Shown here: positions 1 to 15,535 of the stretch, in pieces
Position numbering within the stretch: position 1 is the first letter of the stretch
Layout of the letters: each line of letters opens with the position of its first letter
Assembly (NCBI GenBank): GCA_011799875.1
Contig: CM022301.1
Location: 327,874,929-327,938,928 of the forward strand
From: Thinopyrum elongatum
Taxonomy: Eukaryota; Streptophyta; Magnoliopsida; Poales; Poaceae
Length of the DNA: 64,000 nucleotides
Direction of reading: 5' to 3'
The notes under the pieces: generated by a model
Databases searched by the model: none
Told to the model about the DNA's origin: nothing
The model's input: the letters and a program-made list of their open reading frames with translations, nothing else
Translations under genes and position numbers: made by a program

Positions 1-365
1 CAGCTTGGCTGTGGCGGCCTCCTCTCGGGTCCTGTTCATCCAGCGGCAACGGCCTATATACTACCACGGGGTCCTGTTCATCCAATCCCCACCGGTAACT
101 GTTCATCCAACCCCAACCACGTACGTCTCGACTCGTTCAACCGCAACCCCCACGTTCACTGTTCATCAAGAGGCAACAGGTTCGGTCAGCTTCACTAAGC
201 AGCAGCAGCAGCGATCGATCACTCGGGTTCAGTTAGCAGCAGTAGCGAAGGAATCTATCGGGTTCAGTTAACAGCCAAGGGATCGATCGCTCAGGTTCAG
301 TAACGTAGCAAGTGCAATTGCTTGGGTTCAGTAAGTGAACGCCTCGCTCGGGTTCAGTTAGAGCC
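1..365. repeat. Two minisatellites inside CACTA copy 1
   Basis: Positions about 28-180 hold imperfect repeats of 30-45 bases built on TGTTCATCCA followed by C/A-rich sequence. Positions about 215-360 hold five repeats of roughly 30 bases built on CGGGTTCAGTTA or close variants. Open frames across this stretch come from the repeats and show no protein family. The equivalent place in copy 2 (after 61547) instead starts the Ulp1-like gene, so this segment is specific to copy 1 or has been rearranged there. Confidence 0.6.
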
Positions 366-539
366 CAACGCCTCACACACACGCGCGTACGTATACGAGA
401 GAAACGCACATCGCTCGGCCCCGACCACCCACCGTAACCGGGAACTCCCCGAAATTTTCCTCGCCCTTGCTTCTACCATGATTTTTTCCGTCATGGACGG
501 CCCAAAGAATGTTTCAGATGGAGTCCACCGGGGAAGCGG

Positions 540-3960
<3,421 letters not shown>

Positions 3961-4157
3961 CAATTGAGTGTGCTACCTCTATGTTATAATAAAAATAATA
4001 AACAGTTCAAATTCATTGCCTGAGCTGACAGCATATCAAGGCCAACATATTAACGGTTCTTACATCAACAGAAAATCGGGCATAACTCACAAATTCAGTA
4101 CACGCGACAGTTATAAATTGAATGAATTAAGTTGCAGGGTAGGCATAAAAACTAGTC

Positions 4158-7137
4158 TTACGGCTTAATTCCCATGTACATGGGGGAACTGGGATCATTA
4201 CGTTGACCCCGAATGAACTTGGGTTTTCTGATGATTTTATGCTTCTCTGTTTGAGGGGTGCGTGATCCCTTGGCTGGCAACTCATCAAATTCATCGTACT
4301 CGTCCTCATCGGCAACATCCTCGATGCCCAGTACCCTCCTCTTCCCATGCATCACTACATGGCAATTCTTATGCAAGGGGTCTTCCGCATAGAAAATCTG
4401 GGTAGCATCGCTGGCAAGAATGAACGGGTCCACGGGATATACCATCGTTGTCCTGTTAACACAGGTATTCCTATAATCATCAACCTTTACTTGACTAAGA
4501 GGGATCCATGTGCACCTAAATAATGCCATCTTAACTTTCACATAGTTAAGCTCCCAAATCTCTTTGATGGTTCCATAGTATACCCTTTTATCAGCTTCAT
4601 CTACAGTCATGCATTCTATTCGAACAGAACTGTTCTGATATGAGGTCTTCTCATCATGTTCATCAGTGTAGAACATGTAGCCATTTATGTCATATGCTTG
4701 GTACGTCAGCATCGTAGGTGATGGCTTTTGTGCCAACCACGTAGCAATGTCATCGATGGATCCTTATGCCAAACGATTCTTCAGCCATTCGGCATAGTTC
4801 TTAGTGTGCTCCTTCATCTCCACATCTCATGAAGGCACCATTGGTAAGAAGCTTTGGCGTATCTCCGCCAAGCATTCTTCGGCGTAAGCACCGAGAACTG
4901 GGCTGTTAAGCAGTACCGTCAAATGGGCTTTCTCTGCCAATTCTCCGGGTGCAGCCTTTTGCATGCCAGCAAGGACCGGCTTACCTTTTATCCTTCCCTC
5001 ATGGCGAGAGAGGGGCAAACCTATAGGTCTTTGTTTCATGTATTCGGTGCAAAACTCAACCACCTCCTCCGCGGTATAACCTTGTAGGATGCTTGCCTCT
5101 GGATGGTTTCAGTTCTGACAATAGCGCTTCAGTATTCCCATGAACCGCTTGAAGGGATACATGTTGTGAAGAAACACAGGACCATAATACTTTATCTCGT
5201 CGACAAGGTGCACAGTGAGATGGACCATGACATCAAAGAATGACGGTGGGAAAAACATCTCTAGGGTGGACAATATTCTTGCAATATCATCTTGCATATG
5301 ATCCATCTCTTCAGGATCTACAACTTTCTGCCATAGTTTGTTGAAGAAATCACAAAGCTCAATGAGTGTGTTTCTTATATCTTTATCCATCAGATTCCTG
5401 ATGGCCACCGGGAGGATTTGTGTCAACATTATGTGGGAATCATGTGACTTCATGTGTCCCAACTTCATTTTACCTGAGCTCCCATCCACGAGACTTCTGA
5501 TGTTTGCGTAGTAGGAAGAGGGAGTCTTAACTGACAACAAATAGGTCAAGAACTCTGTTGCTTCTTCTGTACTGAAATTGTAACTCTGGTGAGTGTTGAT
5601 GAATTTGTTATCATCTTCTGCTTCACTCTTGCGTTTTGATTGATCACCAAGCATATCGATCCGTGCACCGTCACCATCCTTTGTTTTACCGTCACCATAC
5701 CAAGGATGCATGTGACACACCCTACATCTCCCTTTGTTTTCTGCCCCGATGTGTTTCCTAATGCCGGCATATCGTGATGGTGTGCAACAGCATCGCATGT
5801 AGATCGAAAATCTCCTTTTTGTAAGCATAATAACATTTTACAGCAGGCTCTTTTACCCACACTGTCATCAGTTCTTCTACCAGTAGCTGAAAGTAAATGT
5901 CGATGTCATTTCCAGGTTGTTTCGGGCCTTGGATAATCATTAACATCATAATGTATTTTTTATTCATACACAACCAAGGAGCTAGGTTATATATGCACAG
6001 AAGCACCGGCCATGTGCTGTGTTTGGTGCTCATATCGCCAAAAGGATTCATCCCGTCAGTACACTCCCCGAGCCTTATACTTCTAGGATCCTTGGCAAAG
6101 TCTTTAAACTTGTTGTCGATTAATTCCCACTGAGCCCCATCTTTCGGGTGCCTCATATATTTATCCGCAGTTTGCTCATCATGATGCCACCACAACCTCT
6201 TTGCCTCTCTAGGGTTTGCAAACAAATGCCTCAACCTTGGAATTAAAGGCAAGTACCAAACAACCTAGAATGGGATTCATGTCTTGATCTCATCATCCAA
6301 TTTGTACATGTCCTTTGCTCTCCTGTGCTTGTATCGTGCATGCTTGCATATGGGACATGCACGCAAATCTTTGTACTCACCACGGTACAATATACAATCA
6401 TTCACACAAGCGTGTATCTTCTTTACTTCAAGTTCCAATGGGCAAACAATTTTCTTTGCTTTGTTTGTGCTTTTGGGGAGCACATTATATTCCGAAAGAA
6501 TTTCTTTCAAAAGACCTAACAACTCTGTGAAGCCCTTGTTTGATAGATCGTTTGCTGCTTTAAATATGAGAAGCGCCAGGGTGGCACTCAACTTGGAATA
6601 TTTCTTTTTGCAACCTGGATACAATTCTTTCTTGGAGTCTGAATCAATGGTTGGCAGATCCTTGTACCTAATCATATCCTTTTTGGGGCCCTTGAAATCT
6701 ACAATCATAGCAGCAAAATCTGGCATATCAAGATCGTCGTCGTCTTCTGCGTCGCCGTCTTGGTTTTCTAGTGGGGGTTTCGGCTTTCCGGTGCTCCATT
6801 GGTAGCTTGACGCCTTAGCCCCGATGTTAGATTCAACATCCATGTGACTCTGACCGGGGTTTGGCATCTCGCAGCCCTGGGTATATTCATCCATGACCTG
6901 CTCTTTACCGCGTCTGGTCCAACATGTATATCCATCCATGAATCCCTGAGAGAGTAAGTGCCACTGGACATCTGTAACTTCATGTGACTCTGTATTGGCA
7001 CAATGACTGCATGGCCACATGATGTAATCCTCATCACCAATTCTCTCCTTTGTACATTCAGCCAAATTCATGAAATCTGTCATGCCACTGATAAAATCTG
7101 AGCTTCTCTGGTTCTTCATCCATTCAGATCATTCCAT
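4158..7137 (-). pseudogene. TNP2-type CACTA transposase, broken (copy 1)
   Basis: This is the transposase of the CACTA superfamily, a nuclear enzyme that cuts the element out by its TIRs. Reading leftwards I see an N-terminal transposase-associated domain (Cys-rich, with PCSHCANTESH), then the TNP2 core (VNDCILYRGEYKDL, CPICKHARYKHRR, ANPREAKRLWWHHDE, WELIDNKFKDFAKDPRS). A DUF4218-like block follows (LPVAIRNLMDKDIRNTLIEL, MFFPPSFFDVMVHLTVHL), then a DUF4216-like tail (WELNYVKVKMALFRCTWIPL, VVMHGKRRVLG). The natural start is probably ATG at 7137-7135, as in copy 2, but the third codon is TGA. Further stops lie near 6277, 5109, 4827 and 4740. A one-base deletion lies near 5785, and about 348 bases present in copy 2 (57669-58016) are missing at about 5706, with GCAT at the junction. 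It cannot make a full protein. Confidence 0.93.
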
Positions 7138-7544
7138 CTGCACCACACAAAGGGTAATTAAAAAAACAACAACATTAATACACGGATTAACTGATGCCCA
7201 AAGATGCGTGCATAAATCACAAGATTTTATTTTCATAATTACTGAGGGTGCTCCGTATTGTTATCCAGACGTGCGATGACAAAAATTAATGGCCAGTCAA
7301 TTTACACGCAGAGTAATACAGCACTACCCTTAGGAATTGAATACCTTAATTAAGCCATTCACGAAAAGAATACCTTAATTAATTAGCCGCACAACGAACT
7401 CCACCCATCAGACAGAGAAAAGCGCGATGCGGCGGCACACCGAGACAATAGGGTCGAGGAGCAATGCTTAGTGCGGCTACCGCCTGAAGTTTGACCTCCA
7501 CTATCCCTCCATACACCGCAATGGATGTGCTCCAATCACGCCGT
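7138..7544. promoter_or_regulatory. Part of the central region upstream of the copy 1 transposase
   Basis: This non-coding stretch separates the transposase from the Gypsy insertion. The GCAG directly before the transposase ATG (minus strand) could be a splice acceptor for an upstream leader exon, and copy 2 has the same. CACGC at 7305-7309 is the undisturbed target of the solo LTR present in copy 2. The sequence continues, beyond the Gypsy insertion, at 20555. Confidence 0.55.
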
Positions 7545-8956
7545 TGATACGTCTCCATCGTATCTAATTTTCCTAACGCTTTTACTCTTGTTTTGGACTC
7601 TAATTTGCATGATTTGAATGAAACTAACCCGGACTGACGCTGTTTTCAGCAGAACTACCATGCTGTTGTTTTTGTGCAGAAATAAAAGTTCGCATAATGG
7701 AACAAAATTTTTTGGAGAATTTTTATACAATAAAAGAAAAATACTGGAGCCAAGAACCACCGGAGGGGGGGTCCCTGGGGAAGCACAACCCACCAGGGCG
7801 CGCCCCCCTCCTGGCGTGCCCAGGTGGGTTGTCCCCACCTGGTGGCCCCGCAGACCCTATCTCCGACGCTATAAAATCACATTTTCGGAGAAAAAAATTA
7901 GGGAGAAAGAATTATCGCGTTTCATGAGACGGAGCCACCTTCACCTCCTGTTCTTCATCGGGAGGCCAAATTTGGAGTCCATTTGGGGCTCCGGAGAGGG
8001 GGATCTTCGATCTTCGTCATCAACAACCCTTCTCCATCGTCAATTCCATGATGCTCCCCACCGGGAGTGAGTAATTCCTTCGTCAGCTTGCTGGTCGGTG
8101 AGGGAGTTGGATGAGATTCATCATGTAATCGAGTTAGTTTTGTTAGGCCTTGTTCCTAGTATCCATTATGGTCTGAGATTGATGTTGCTATGACTTTGCC
8201 GTGCTTAATGCTTGTCACTTTGGGCCCTGGTGCCATAATTTCAGATCTAAACCATTTATGTTATCACCATTATATCTATGTTCTAGATCCGATCTTGCAA
8301 GTTATAGTCACCTATTACGTGTTATGATCCGTAAACCCCGGAGTGACAATAGTCGGGATACTTTCTGGTGATGGCCATAATTTGAGGAGTTCATGTACTC
8401 ACTGTGTGCTAATGCTTTGTTCCGGTTCTCTATTAAAAGGAGGCCTTAATATCCCTTAGTTTCCTTATGGACCCCACTGCCACGGAAGGGTAGGACAAAA
8501 GATGTCATGCAAGTTCTTTCCATAAGCAAGTATGACTATTTACGGAATACATGCCTACATTATATTTATGAACTAGAGCTAGTGCCGTATCGCCCTAGGT
8601 TATGACTGTTTTATGATGAATATCATCCAACGAATTCATCGATCCAATGCCTACGAATTTTCCATATATTGTTCTTGCTAAGTTACTACTGCTGCTATTA
8701 CTGTTACACTTGCTACAAAATCATTGCTATCATTGTTACCGTTACTGCTACTATCATCACTACTATCAAATCTATCATATTATTGTGCTACTGATCACTT
8801 TGCTGCAGATAATTAATCTCCAGGTGTGGTTGAATTGACAACTCAGCTGCTAATACTTGCAAATATTATTGGCTCCCCTTGTGTCAAATCTATAAATTTG
8901 GGTTGAATACTCTACCCTCGAAAACTATTGCGATCCCCTATACTTGTGGGATATCA
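7545..8956 (+). repeat. 5' LTR of the Athila-like element
   Basis: The LTR is 1412 bases, beginning TGATACGTCTCCATCG and ending GGGATATCA. It matches 19166-20554 along its length with scattered substitutions and small indels. A GC-rich stretch at about 7770-7860 with inverted CCACC/GGTGG motifs is a family mark that recurs in the solo LTR at 44318 and in the internal region near 11830. A relative is present as a truncated LTR at 47032. Confidence 0.95.
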
Positions 8957-8967
8957 AGACCTTTTTC

Positions 8968-8985
8968 TGGCGCCGTTACCGGGGA
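8968..8985 (+). other. Primer binding site for tRNA-Asp
   Basis: TGGCGCCGTTACCGGGGA lies 11 bases after the 5' LTR. It matches the complement of the 3' end of plant tRNA-Asp at all but one base (A where G is expected in GTTGCC). This primer type is typical of Athila-lineage Gypsy elements. Confidence 0.85.
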
Positions 8986-9066
8986 GCATAGCTATATTTG
9001 TTGAGTCACCTGGGATTATAAGAGAATGAAATTACTGAAACTGATGAAATTTTTGAAACCGATGAA

Positions 9067-11532
9067 ATGCCTGAAACTGAAAATCTTGAAACACCTATTA
9101 GACCTAGCTCTCCTAGATATGAATTACCTAAGATACCTGAAGGTTATGTTATGTATGAGGAGATAGCTAGAGATTTTCTTGCTTGCAATGATAGAGATGA
9201 TCTTAAGAAACTATTATGCAAACTGAAGGAAAAATCTTTGAATGCTAGAATGAAGTGTGATCCCAAGTTTGCTACTTCACCTATCTTTGTTGATGATAAG
9301 GATTATGAATTCTCTGTCAACCCAGAGTTAATTACTTTGGTTGAATCTGATCCTTTCCATGGCTATGAAACTAAAACTGTTGTGGCACACCTTACTAAAT
9401 TAAATGATATAGCCACCCTATTTGCTCATGATGAGAAGATCCGCTATTACTATATTCTCAAATTATTTCCGTTTTGTAAAGGGTGATGCTAAGATATGGT
9501 ACAATACTCTTGCTCCTGGTTGTGTGTGTAGTCCCCAGGATATGATTTATTACTTCTCTAAAAAATATTTTCTTGCTCATAAGAAACAAGCTGCCTTACA
9601 GGAAATATTTAACTTTGTGCAAATTGAAGAAGAGAGTCTCCCACAAGCTTGGGGGAGGCTTCTCCAATTGCTTAATGCTTTGCCTGATCATCCTCTTAAG
9701 AAAAATGAAATACTTGATATCTTCTATAATGGACTAACCGATGCTTCTAGGGACTTCCTAGATAGTTGTGTTGGTTGTGTTTTTAGGGAATGAACTGTTG
9801 GACAAGCTGTGGAATTATTGAATAACATATTGAAAAATTATGATGATTGGATTCTTCCTGAACCACCGCTTAAGCCCACTCCAAAGAAGAGGGTTATCTT
9901 ATATCTCAGTCTGGAAGATATGCAAGAGGCAAAGAAATCTATGAAGGAAAAAGGTATTAAAGAAGAGGATGTTAAAATTTTACCTCCTATTGAAGAATTA
10001 CATGGACTTGATACATCACCACCAAAGGTGGTAGAGGTAAATTCTTTGATGAAATTTAATGAAAGGGATAATCCTTATGACATGCATCCTAGTCAATGCC
10101 TTTATGAGTTTGATAATTACATTAGAAAGCAAGATCACTTCAATGAAAATGTTATGAAACAATTGAAATATAATTCTGATATGATTGCTCGCTTGAGTGA
10201 CTTGTTATTTAGAATCTCCAATGATGTTAGAGGTGTAGGAAAACATGCCTCTATGGTTCAAACTCAACTAGAACAAGTTGCTAAATCTCAAAGAGAATTG
10301 CTTGATGAAATGAATAATAATATAAATGACTTTGCTGTTAGAGTAGCAACTAGAGGAGGTAAAATGACTCAGGAACCACTTTATCCTGAAGGTCACCCTA
10401 AAATAATTGAACAAGACTCTCAAAGAATTAACACTGATGCACCTAGTCCTTCTAAAAAGAAGAAGAAAAAGAAAAATGATAGGACTTTGCATGCTTCTAG
10501 TGAACCTTAGATGGAAAAACCTCCTGATAACAATGATGTTTCTATTTCTGATGATGAAATTCAATCTGGTAATGAACATTCACCTAGTGATAATGAAAAA
10601 GATAATGATGATGTTCATGAAGACACTCAACCATACAATGATGTTGAGATAGAACTAGTTGCTGATCTTGATAACCCACAATCTAAAAATAAAGATATGA
10701 TAAAAGAGACTTTGTTGCTTGAAAACATGGAATAGAAAGAGAACCATGGGTTCAAAAACCCATGCCCTTTACACCTAAATCAACTAAGAAAAAGGATGAT
10801 GAAGAATTTGAACGTTTTGCTGAAATGCTTAGGCCAGTCTTTCTGCGCACTTGCTTGACTGATATATTAAAGATGGCCCCGTATGCAAAATATATGAAAG
10901 ACATCATCTCTAATAAAAGAAAAATACCTGAAGCTGAAATCTCCACCATGCTTGCTAATTATTCTTTTAAGGATGGAGTACCTAAAAAACTTGGAGATCC
11001 GGGAATACGAACTATACCTTTCTCCATAAAAAGAAATTATGTCAAAACTGCTTTGTGTGATTTAGGAGCTGGTGTTAGTGTTATGCCTTTCTCTTTATAT
11101 AAAAGACTTGATTTGAATAAACTCACACCTACTGAAATATCTTTGCAAATGGCTGACAAATCAACTGCCATACCTATCGGTATTTGTGAGGATGTGCCCG
11201 TTGTTGTTGCAAATGTTACTATCTTAACTGACTTTGTTATTCTTGAGATGCCCGAGGACGACAACATGTCGATTATCCTTGGTAGACCCTTCTTGAATAC
11301 TGCAGGGACTGTTATTGATTGCAATAAAAGCAAGGTCACTTTTTATATCAATGGTAATGAGCATATGATGCACTTTTCGAAGAAACAATTCCATGTGAAT
11401 GGTATTAATGCACTTTTCGAAAAATCTCTGACACTCACTATTGGAAGTTTTCAACTACCTCTACCTACTGCCAAAAAGAAATATGAAATGCTTATTGTTG
11501 GGGACATGCATGTCCCCGTGGTGGTAACTTAG
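9067..11532 (+). pseudogene. Retrotransposon gag-protease region, broken
   Basis: Gag coats the element RNA and the aspartic protease would cut the polyprotein. The gag part (about 9067-9793) has the plant Retrotrans_gag pattern, for example GDAKIWYNTL, YYFSKKYF and EESLPQAWGRL. A linker rich in charged residues follows, with Lys runs near 10460. The last open part (10762-11532, 256 aa) looks like a retropepsin-like domain: ALCDLGAGVSVMP, where the usual DTG or DSG is DLG, and IILGRPFLNTAG. Frames are broken by a shift near 9480, in-frame stops at 9791 and 10508, and another shift near 10735. No zinc knuckle, reverse transcriptase or integrase follows. Confidence 0.85.
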
Positions 11533-12243
11533 TGTTTTACGAAAGTTCTTCGGTTTCATGCTAATCGAAAGTGGTTGTTAAAAAGACTTGATCAACCTTA
11601 TTAATGGATTATTTTTGAGAGGTATGAAGTTGATGAATTTAGTAAGCACAACTTTCTATTTCCAACATTTGTTTTCTGTTTTTCTTAGTTAAATAAAATA
11701 AAATGCCATGTTTTGTTTGTTTTCTGAATTTCCCGTGCAATAAAAAAATGACCCAAAAATAAAAGTTCTCAGAATGCCTTGAAAATTTAATATGATTTTT
11801 TCTGATTATTTGGAATTTTTGATGCAAATAACATCAGGAGGGGGTGCACCAGGTGGGCACAACCCACCTGGGCGCGCCAGCAGCCCCAGGCGCGCCCTGG
11901 TGGGTTGTGGTCCCCACGTGGGCCCCCTCACTTATCTCTTTAGCCCATGTCATCACCTACCTCCAGAAAAAAAAATCACCATTGCTCTCTCTCTCTCTCG
12001 TGTTCTTGCTTTCAAACCCGCAGATTTTGATCTCTTTGTTCGAAGCTCCATTTCCGCAACTGTTTTGGGGGATTGCTACTTGGTATGTGACTCCTTCATT
12101 GGTCCAATTAGTTTTTGCTTTAGTGGATTATATTTTGAATAATTAGCTACTCTTGGTGCTGCTATAGATGAGCCTGCATGTTGAATTCTTAGAGTTCTAG
12201 GTAGTTTGAATGCTCAATATAGCCTCTATGCATCCCTCTGAGT
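11533..12243 (+). other. Internal non-coding stretch with an LTR-like segment
   Basis: No gene is seen here. From about 11740 to 11940 the sequence resembles the LTR: an AATAAAAGTTCTCAGAATG-like box, then AT-rich sequence, then the GC-rich CCACC/GGTGG inverted block and a CT-rich run (11976-12000). It ends at the nested CACTA. It leads into the ORF at 16025 once the nested element is removed, so it may be the leader or promoter of that ORF. Confidence 0.5.
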
Positions 12244-12802
12244 CACTACTAGGAAATAGCTTATAGGTAGACGCTTACTAGTAGCGCGCTATATTGACCC
12301 ACGCTACTGCTAATCACTAGTAGCGCCCTATATTGACCCCTCGCTACTAGTAAATATTGTTGGTAGTGCATGATGAAAAGAAAGTGCTACTAGTATATAT
12401 CTCCCGCAGACACGGCATAGTAGTAGCGCGGGCTGTAAATCACACGCTGCTACTAAGTGAATAGCTATAGGGCAGGTGAAACGCCCACGCTACTACTGCC
12501 GCACTACCCACCCCACCAAACTCTCTGGCGAATCCCTCGGAAAAAACACCCTCTCGCGACCCTCACCCCCACCCCGCGGTCAAGCTCCTCTCCGCCAGAC
12601 CGCCACGATCCCCTTGCCGCCGTCACCACCCATGCCGACCGGTTCCGGCGAGCTCCGGCCAAGCGCAACACGCCCCCAAGCTCCCCAAGCTCCGCCCCTA
12701 CCTCCCCTCCATCCAGATTCATTCCTCAAGGCCTGCACCTTTGCCCTCGGCTAGGGTTTCGGGCGCCTCCGGTGTTCTTGCCGGAATCCACCACAACTGG
12801 CG

Positions 12803-13036
12803 ATGGCGAGGCCGGAGCTTGCGGGATCCATCACCGGCGTTGCCCAGGTAGGCCCTTCCCATCCTTCCTTGATAGGGTCCACCCTCATGGGCCCCTCCTC
12901 CGCCGCCGCGCCCACCGACGGGGAGCACTGGATGGGCACAACCATCATCGGCGTCTGCTACGACGGCGGCACCGCCGCCAACTCCAGGACCAGCACCGGT
13001 ACGCCCGCCCCACCCCACCCCACCCCGATCCCTTGA
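12803..13036 (+). pseudogene. Captured fragment: 5' end of a proteasome beta-1 (PBA1-like) gene
   Basis: The reading frame starts MARPELAGSITGVAQ and includes MGTTIIGVCYDGG followed by SRTSTG, the start of 20S proteasome subunit beta type-6, an N-terminal-nucleophile peptidase whose mature chain begins at the Thr after MG. Compared with the family, the residues between CYDGG and SRTSTG are altered or missing (the usual VVLGAD is replaced by TAAN). The reading frame ends soon after. GTAGGC after the first 15 codons looks like the original intron donor. The upstream 12530-12800 sequence is GC-rich and resembles a 5' leader. It is truncated and cannot make an active subunit. Confidence 0.72.
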
Positions 13037-13924
13037 CGCGCGGTTCATTTCCCCGTCGATGTATCACCAAGGCTTTGGATCGGAGATAGATGTGCCTGCG
13101 TGTAGATTGGGTGTTCCTGCTGCTACTTGCTGTGTTACATGGGACCCCTCTCCTAATTCAGTATCCTATTTTTGGCATTCTAGTTGCGAGATCAGGGGAA
13201 ATCGTCCGTGTTTGCAGCCGACCTGAGTAATCTAACACTGTTGTTAGAGTGCAGATGCGCCTTTTAGGTTTAGGAGCACCGCCGTCTAGCTCAGCAGGCG
13301 AGAGCTCCAAGTGATGTATTGTCTGAAATTCCATGGACAGTCTTGTTTTGTTGCCATAGTTATTACTAGCCATGCTCGGCGGTATGACGCACATTGTGGC
13401 TGATGGATTTCGGTTTTCCATGTGGTGTAAAAACAAATATGTATTAGTTTTTTCCCTGTTTAATTGATAACTACTTGGATCGTGGAGGGTGGTGTTGAAT
13501 GTGTATGAGTGTTTTATTTACTTATTCCTCTCACGGATGAGGAGAGTAGAAAGTAGCAGTTGGTATTGCTTCTAGTGTAGCAGGCTAAAGCACTGATCTT
13601 AGAAAAATAAATAGGTATGCTAAACACTATGTTTGTAAACATGGAAGTCTGCTGTATCAAACGATTATATCAAAACGGTTTGGCAAGATGTGATGGTCTA
13701 CTGCACTATGTGTGTCTCACTAGTAGTTGTAACAGGTGCTCATTCTGCCTGATGGTCTGAAATGATTTTGTGCATTACCTGTGTTTATACAGTGTATTTT
13801 TTTATCTGTGGCACTTGCAGACTTGTGAATCAATCAAGATGCATTTACAATCTTGATCGTAAAAGCTTTCGTAAGATAAGCTTGTGTCTAACTTTGCTTC
13901 CTCACTTTGCTTCTATTATTCCAG
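13037..13924 (+). other. Non-coding spacer between the two captured gene fragments
   Basis: I see no supported reading frame. The AT-rich, intron-like composition and the acceptor at 13923-13924 suggest introns of the captured genes and the fusion point between them, which I cannot place exactly. Confidence 0.4.
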
Positions 13925-14636
13925 TTAATTGAAAAGGATCCAAACAAGGCAGTTCCATTGTTCTGGGCAGCTATTAACAGTGGTGAACAATTGAGAGCGC
14001 ATTGAAGGATATGGCTACTGTACTGAAACAAGCAAACTGGGCTGAAGAAGCCATCGATGTGATAAGATCCTTCCGTGACCGTTGTCCAAATGAAGCTTGG
14101 GAGTCTCTTGACAATATTCTTCTTGACCTATACAAGGTATCTTGGGCCTATAAATTTACTTATATAAGCTAAACGTTTCTTCTGAAGCCCACTTTTGACG
14201 TTTGATTATACTAGTAGATCCTGAACACATTTAATATATTGCGCAAACCCATACGAAAAAGTCATCACCTAATAATAAATCCATATCACATTCGTGTATG
14301 AATTGGTAGCCTAGTATTGATAAAAATCTTCGTCTGTGTTGAACCAGAAATGCGGTAGGACAAAAGAATAGATTGAAATGCTGATAGTGAAGCTGAGAAT
14401 GATTGATGAGGATCTAGCTTCTGGCCGGTGGAAAGCAAAGCTATCTAAATCTCATGGAAGAGTAGTCTTTCTCTCTCTGAGGGATGAAAAGGCAAGGTAA
14501 TAAAAGTCTTTTGTACATCTTCATTTGTCATGCAAATGCCATTCTAAGGCTCTGCTTTGTCTTGAAGGTTGTTGGGTAACCTCGCCTGCGCCTATATGCA
14601 GCCTGAAAACTGCGAGGAGTCTGAAATGCTCTATAG
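13925..14636 (+). pseudogene. Captured fragment: MS5/SDI1-like TPR gene, three exons
   Basis: Three exon-like blocks with correct splice borders encode parts of a plant TPR protein of the MALE STERILITY 5 / SULFUR DEFICIENCY-INDUCED 1 family. They are 13925-14136 (IEKDPNKAVPLFWAAINSG, KQANWAEEAIDVIRSFRDRC), 14348-14496 (KCGRTKE, LASGRWKAKLSKSHGRVV) and 14568-14636 (LLGNLACAYMQPENCEESEM). Introns with AG and GT borders are retained. Decay is clear: a frameshift near 13995 and a TAG after GRTKE. The order and spacing show capture of genomic DNA, not of a processed transcript. Both gene fragments lie in the same orientation. Confidence 0.82.
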
Positions 14637-15344
14637 GTATATATCTCGGCCCTGAATTCGGCGTCCACGGCCAAACCCAGGTACCTACAAACTCCCCTCT
14701 GTTCTGTTTTAGACCAACTCTGTTTTTCTACTAGTCAAATAGACCGTAATACTAGTACGATTGTGTAGCTAGAGAGATCATTGTTGGTTCTCATGCTTAT
14801 TGATAGACACACCAAGTGCTGTTACTACTGATGATTACTAGTAATACAACAATAATACATCTGCAACCAAGAGTTAAATTGAAATGACATGACAGTAAAG
14901 GGTACAATGTTGGTAATAATCTGCTGTTGCTGATGCCTTCTTGCTTGCTTGCTTGCGAATGACCTGGGAATTACTCCTACTTGGTGCACAACCTTTGCTT
15001 GTTGCAATTTGCCTCAAAAGCTTGGATTCAGAATCTATAATAAGATTTGGTTCTGCCTTGGAATTCCTTATCTCCTTTCACCTGTGGTCATGCCTAGCAC
15101 TGTATCCTTCTTAAGTTGGGTTTTCCCCAATTTCTAGGATTGGTCTGTTTGGTACGGCTTATAATTCATATATACTATGCTGCGGCTATATGCTTTTGTT
15201 TCTGCTATTGTTACTTAGTGCTCTATAGGTTACTGTTATACTGTACTAATGCTCCAGGTTCTTTTGAGTTCCTAGTAGTGGTCTTGGTTCATTGTTTAAT
15301 TCCAGGATTTGTGAGTTCCTAGTAGGGAACACATGGACATGAAG

Positions 15345-15535
15345 CTACGGCGGCGACGAAGACGATATCGACATGGGGCTGCGGCGATGATGATGATGAC
15401 GACATCGACATCAACACGGGGCTACGGTGGCGACAAAGACGACATCGTCATGGTGCTGCGGCGGCGGCGGCGGCGATGACGATGACATCAATACCATCAA
15501 CACGGCCTTGTGGAGGCGCCGACGCCGACGACATA
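15345..15535 (+). repeat. Minisatellite in the Pack-CACTA
   Basis: Imperfect units of about 35-45 bases are built on GACATCGACATGG-like and GCTGCGGCGGCGA-like blocks, roughly four copies. The sequence is GAC/GAT-rich and shows no conserved frame. It lies just inside the right subterminal region. Confidence 0.65.

Noticed and set aside
8647..8838. Leu/Tyr-rich frame in the 5' LTR
   Set aside because: It is a translation of an LTR stretch rich in CTAYTRYTRYT triplets, repeated in the 3' LTR with a different frame.
12457..13089. 210-codon Pro/Arg/His-rich frame
   Set aside because: It is another phase of the GC-rich leader and of the PBA1 fragment, with no motif of its own.
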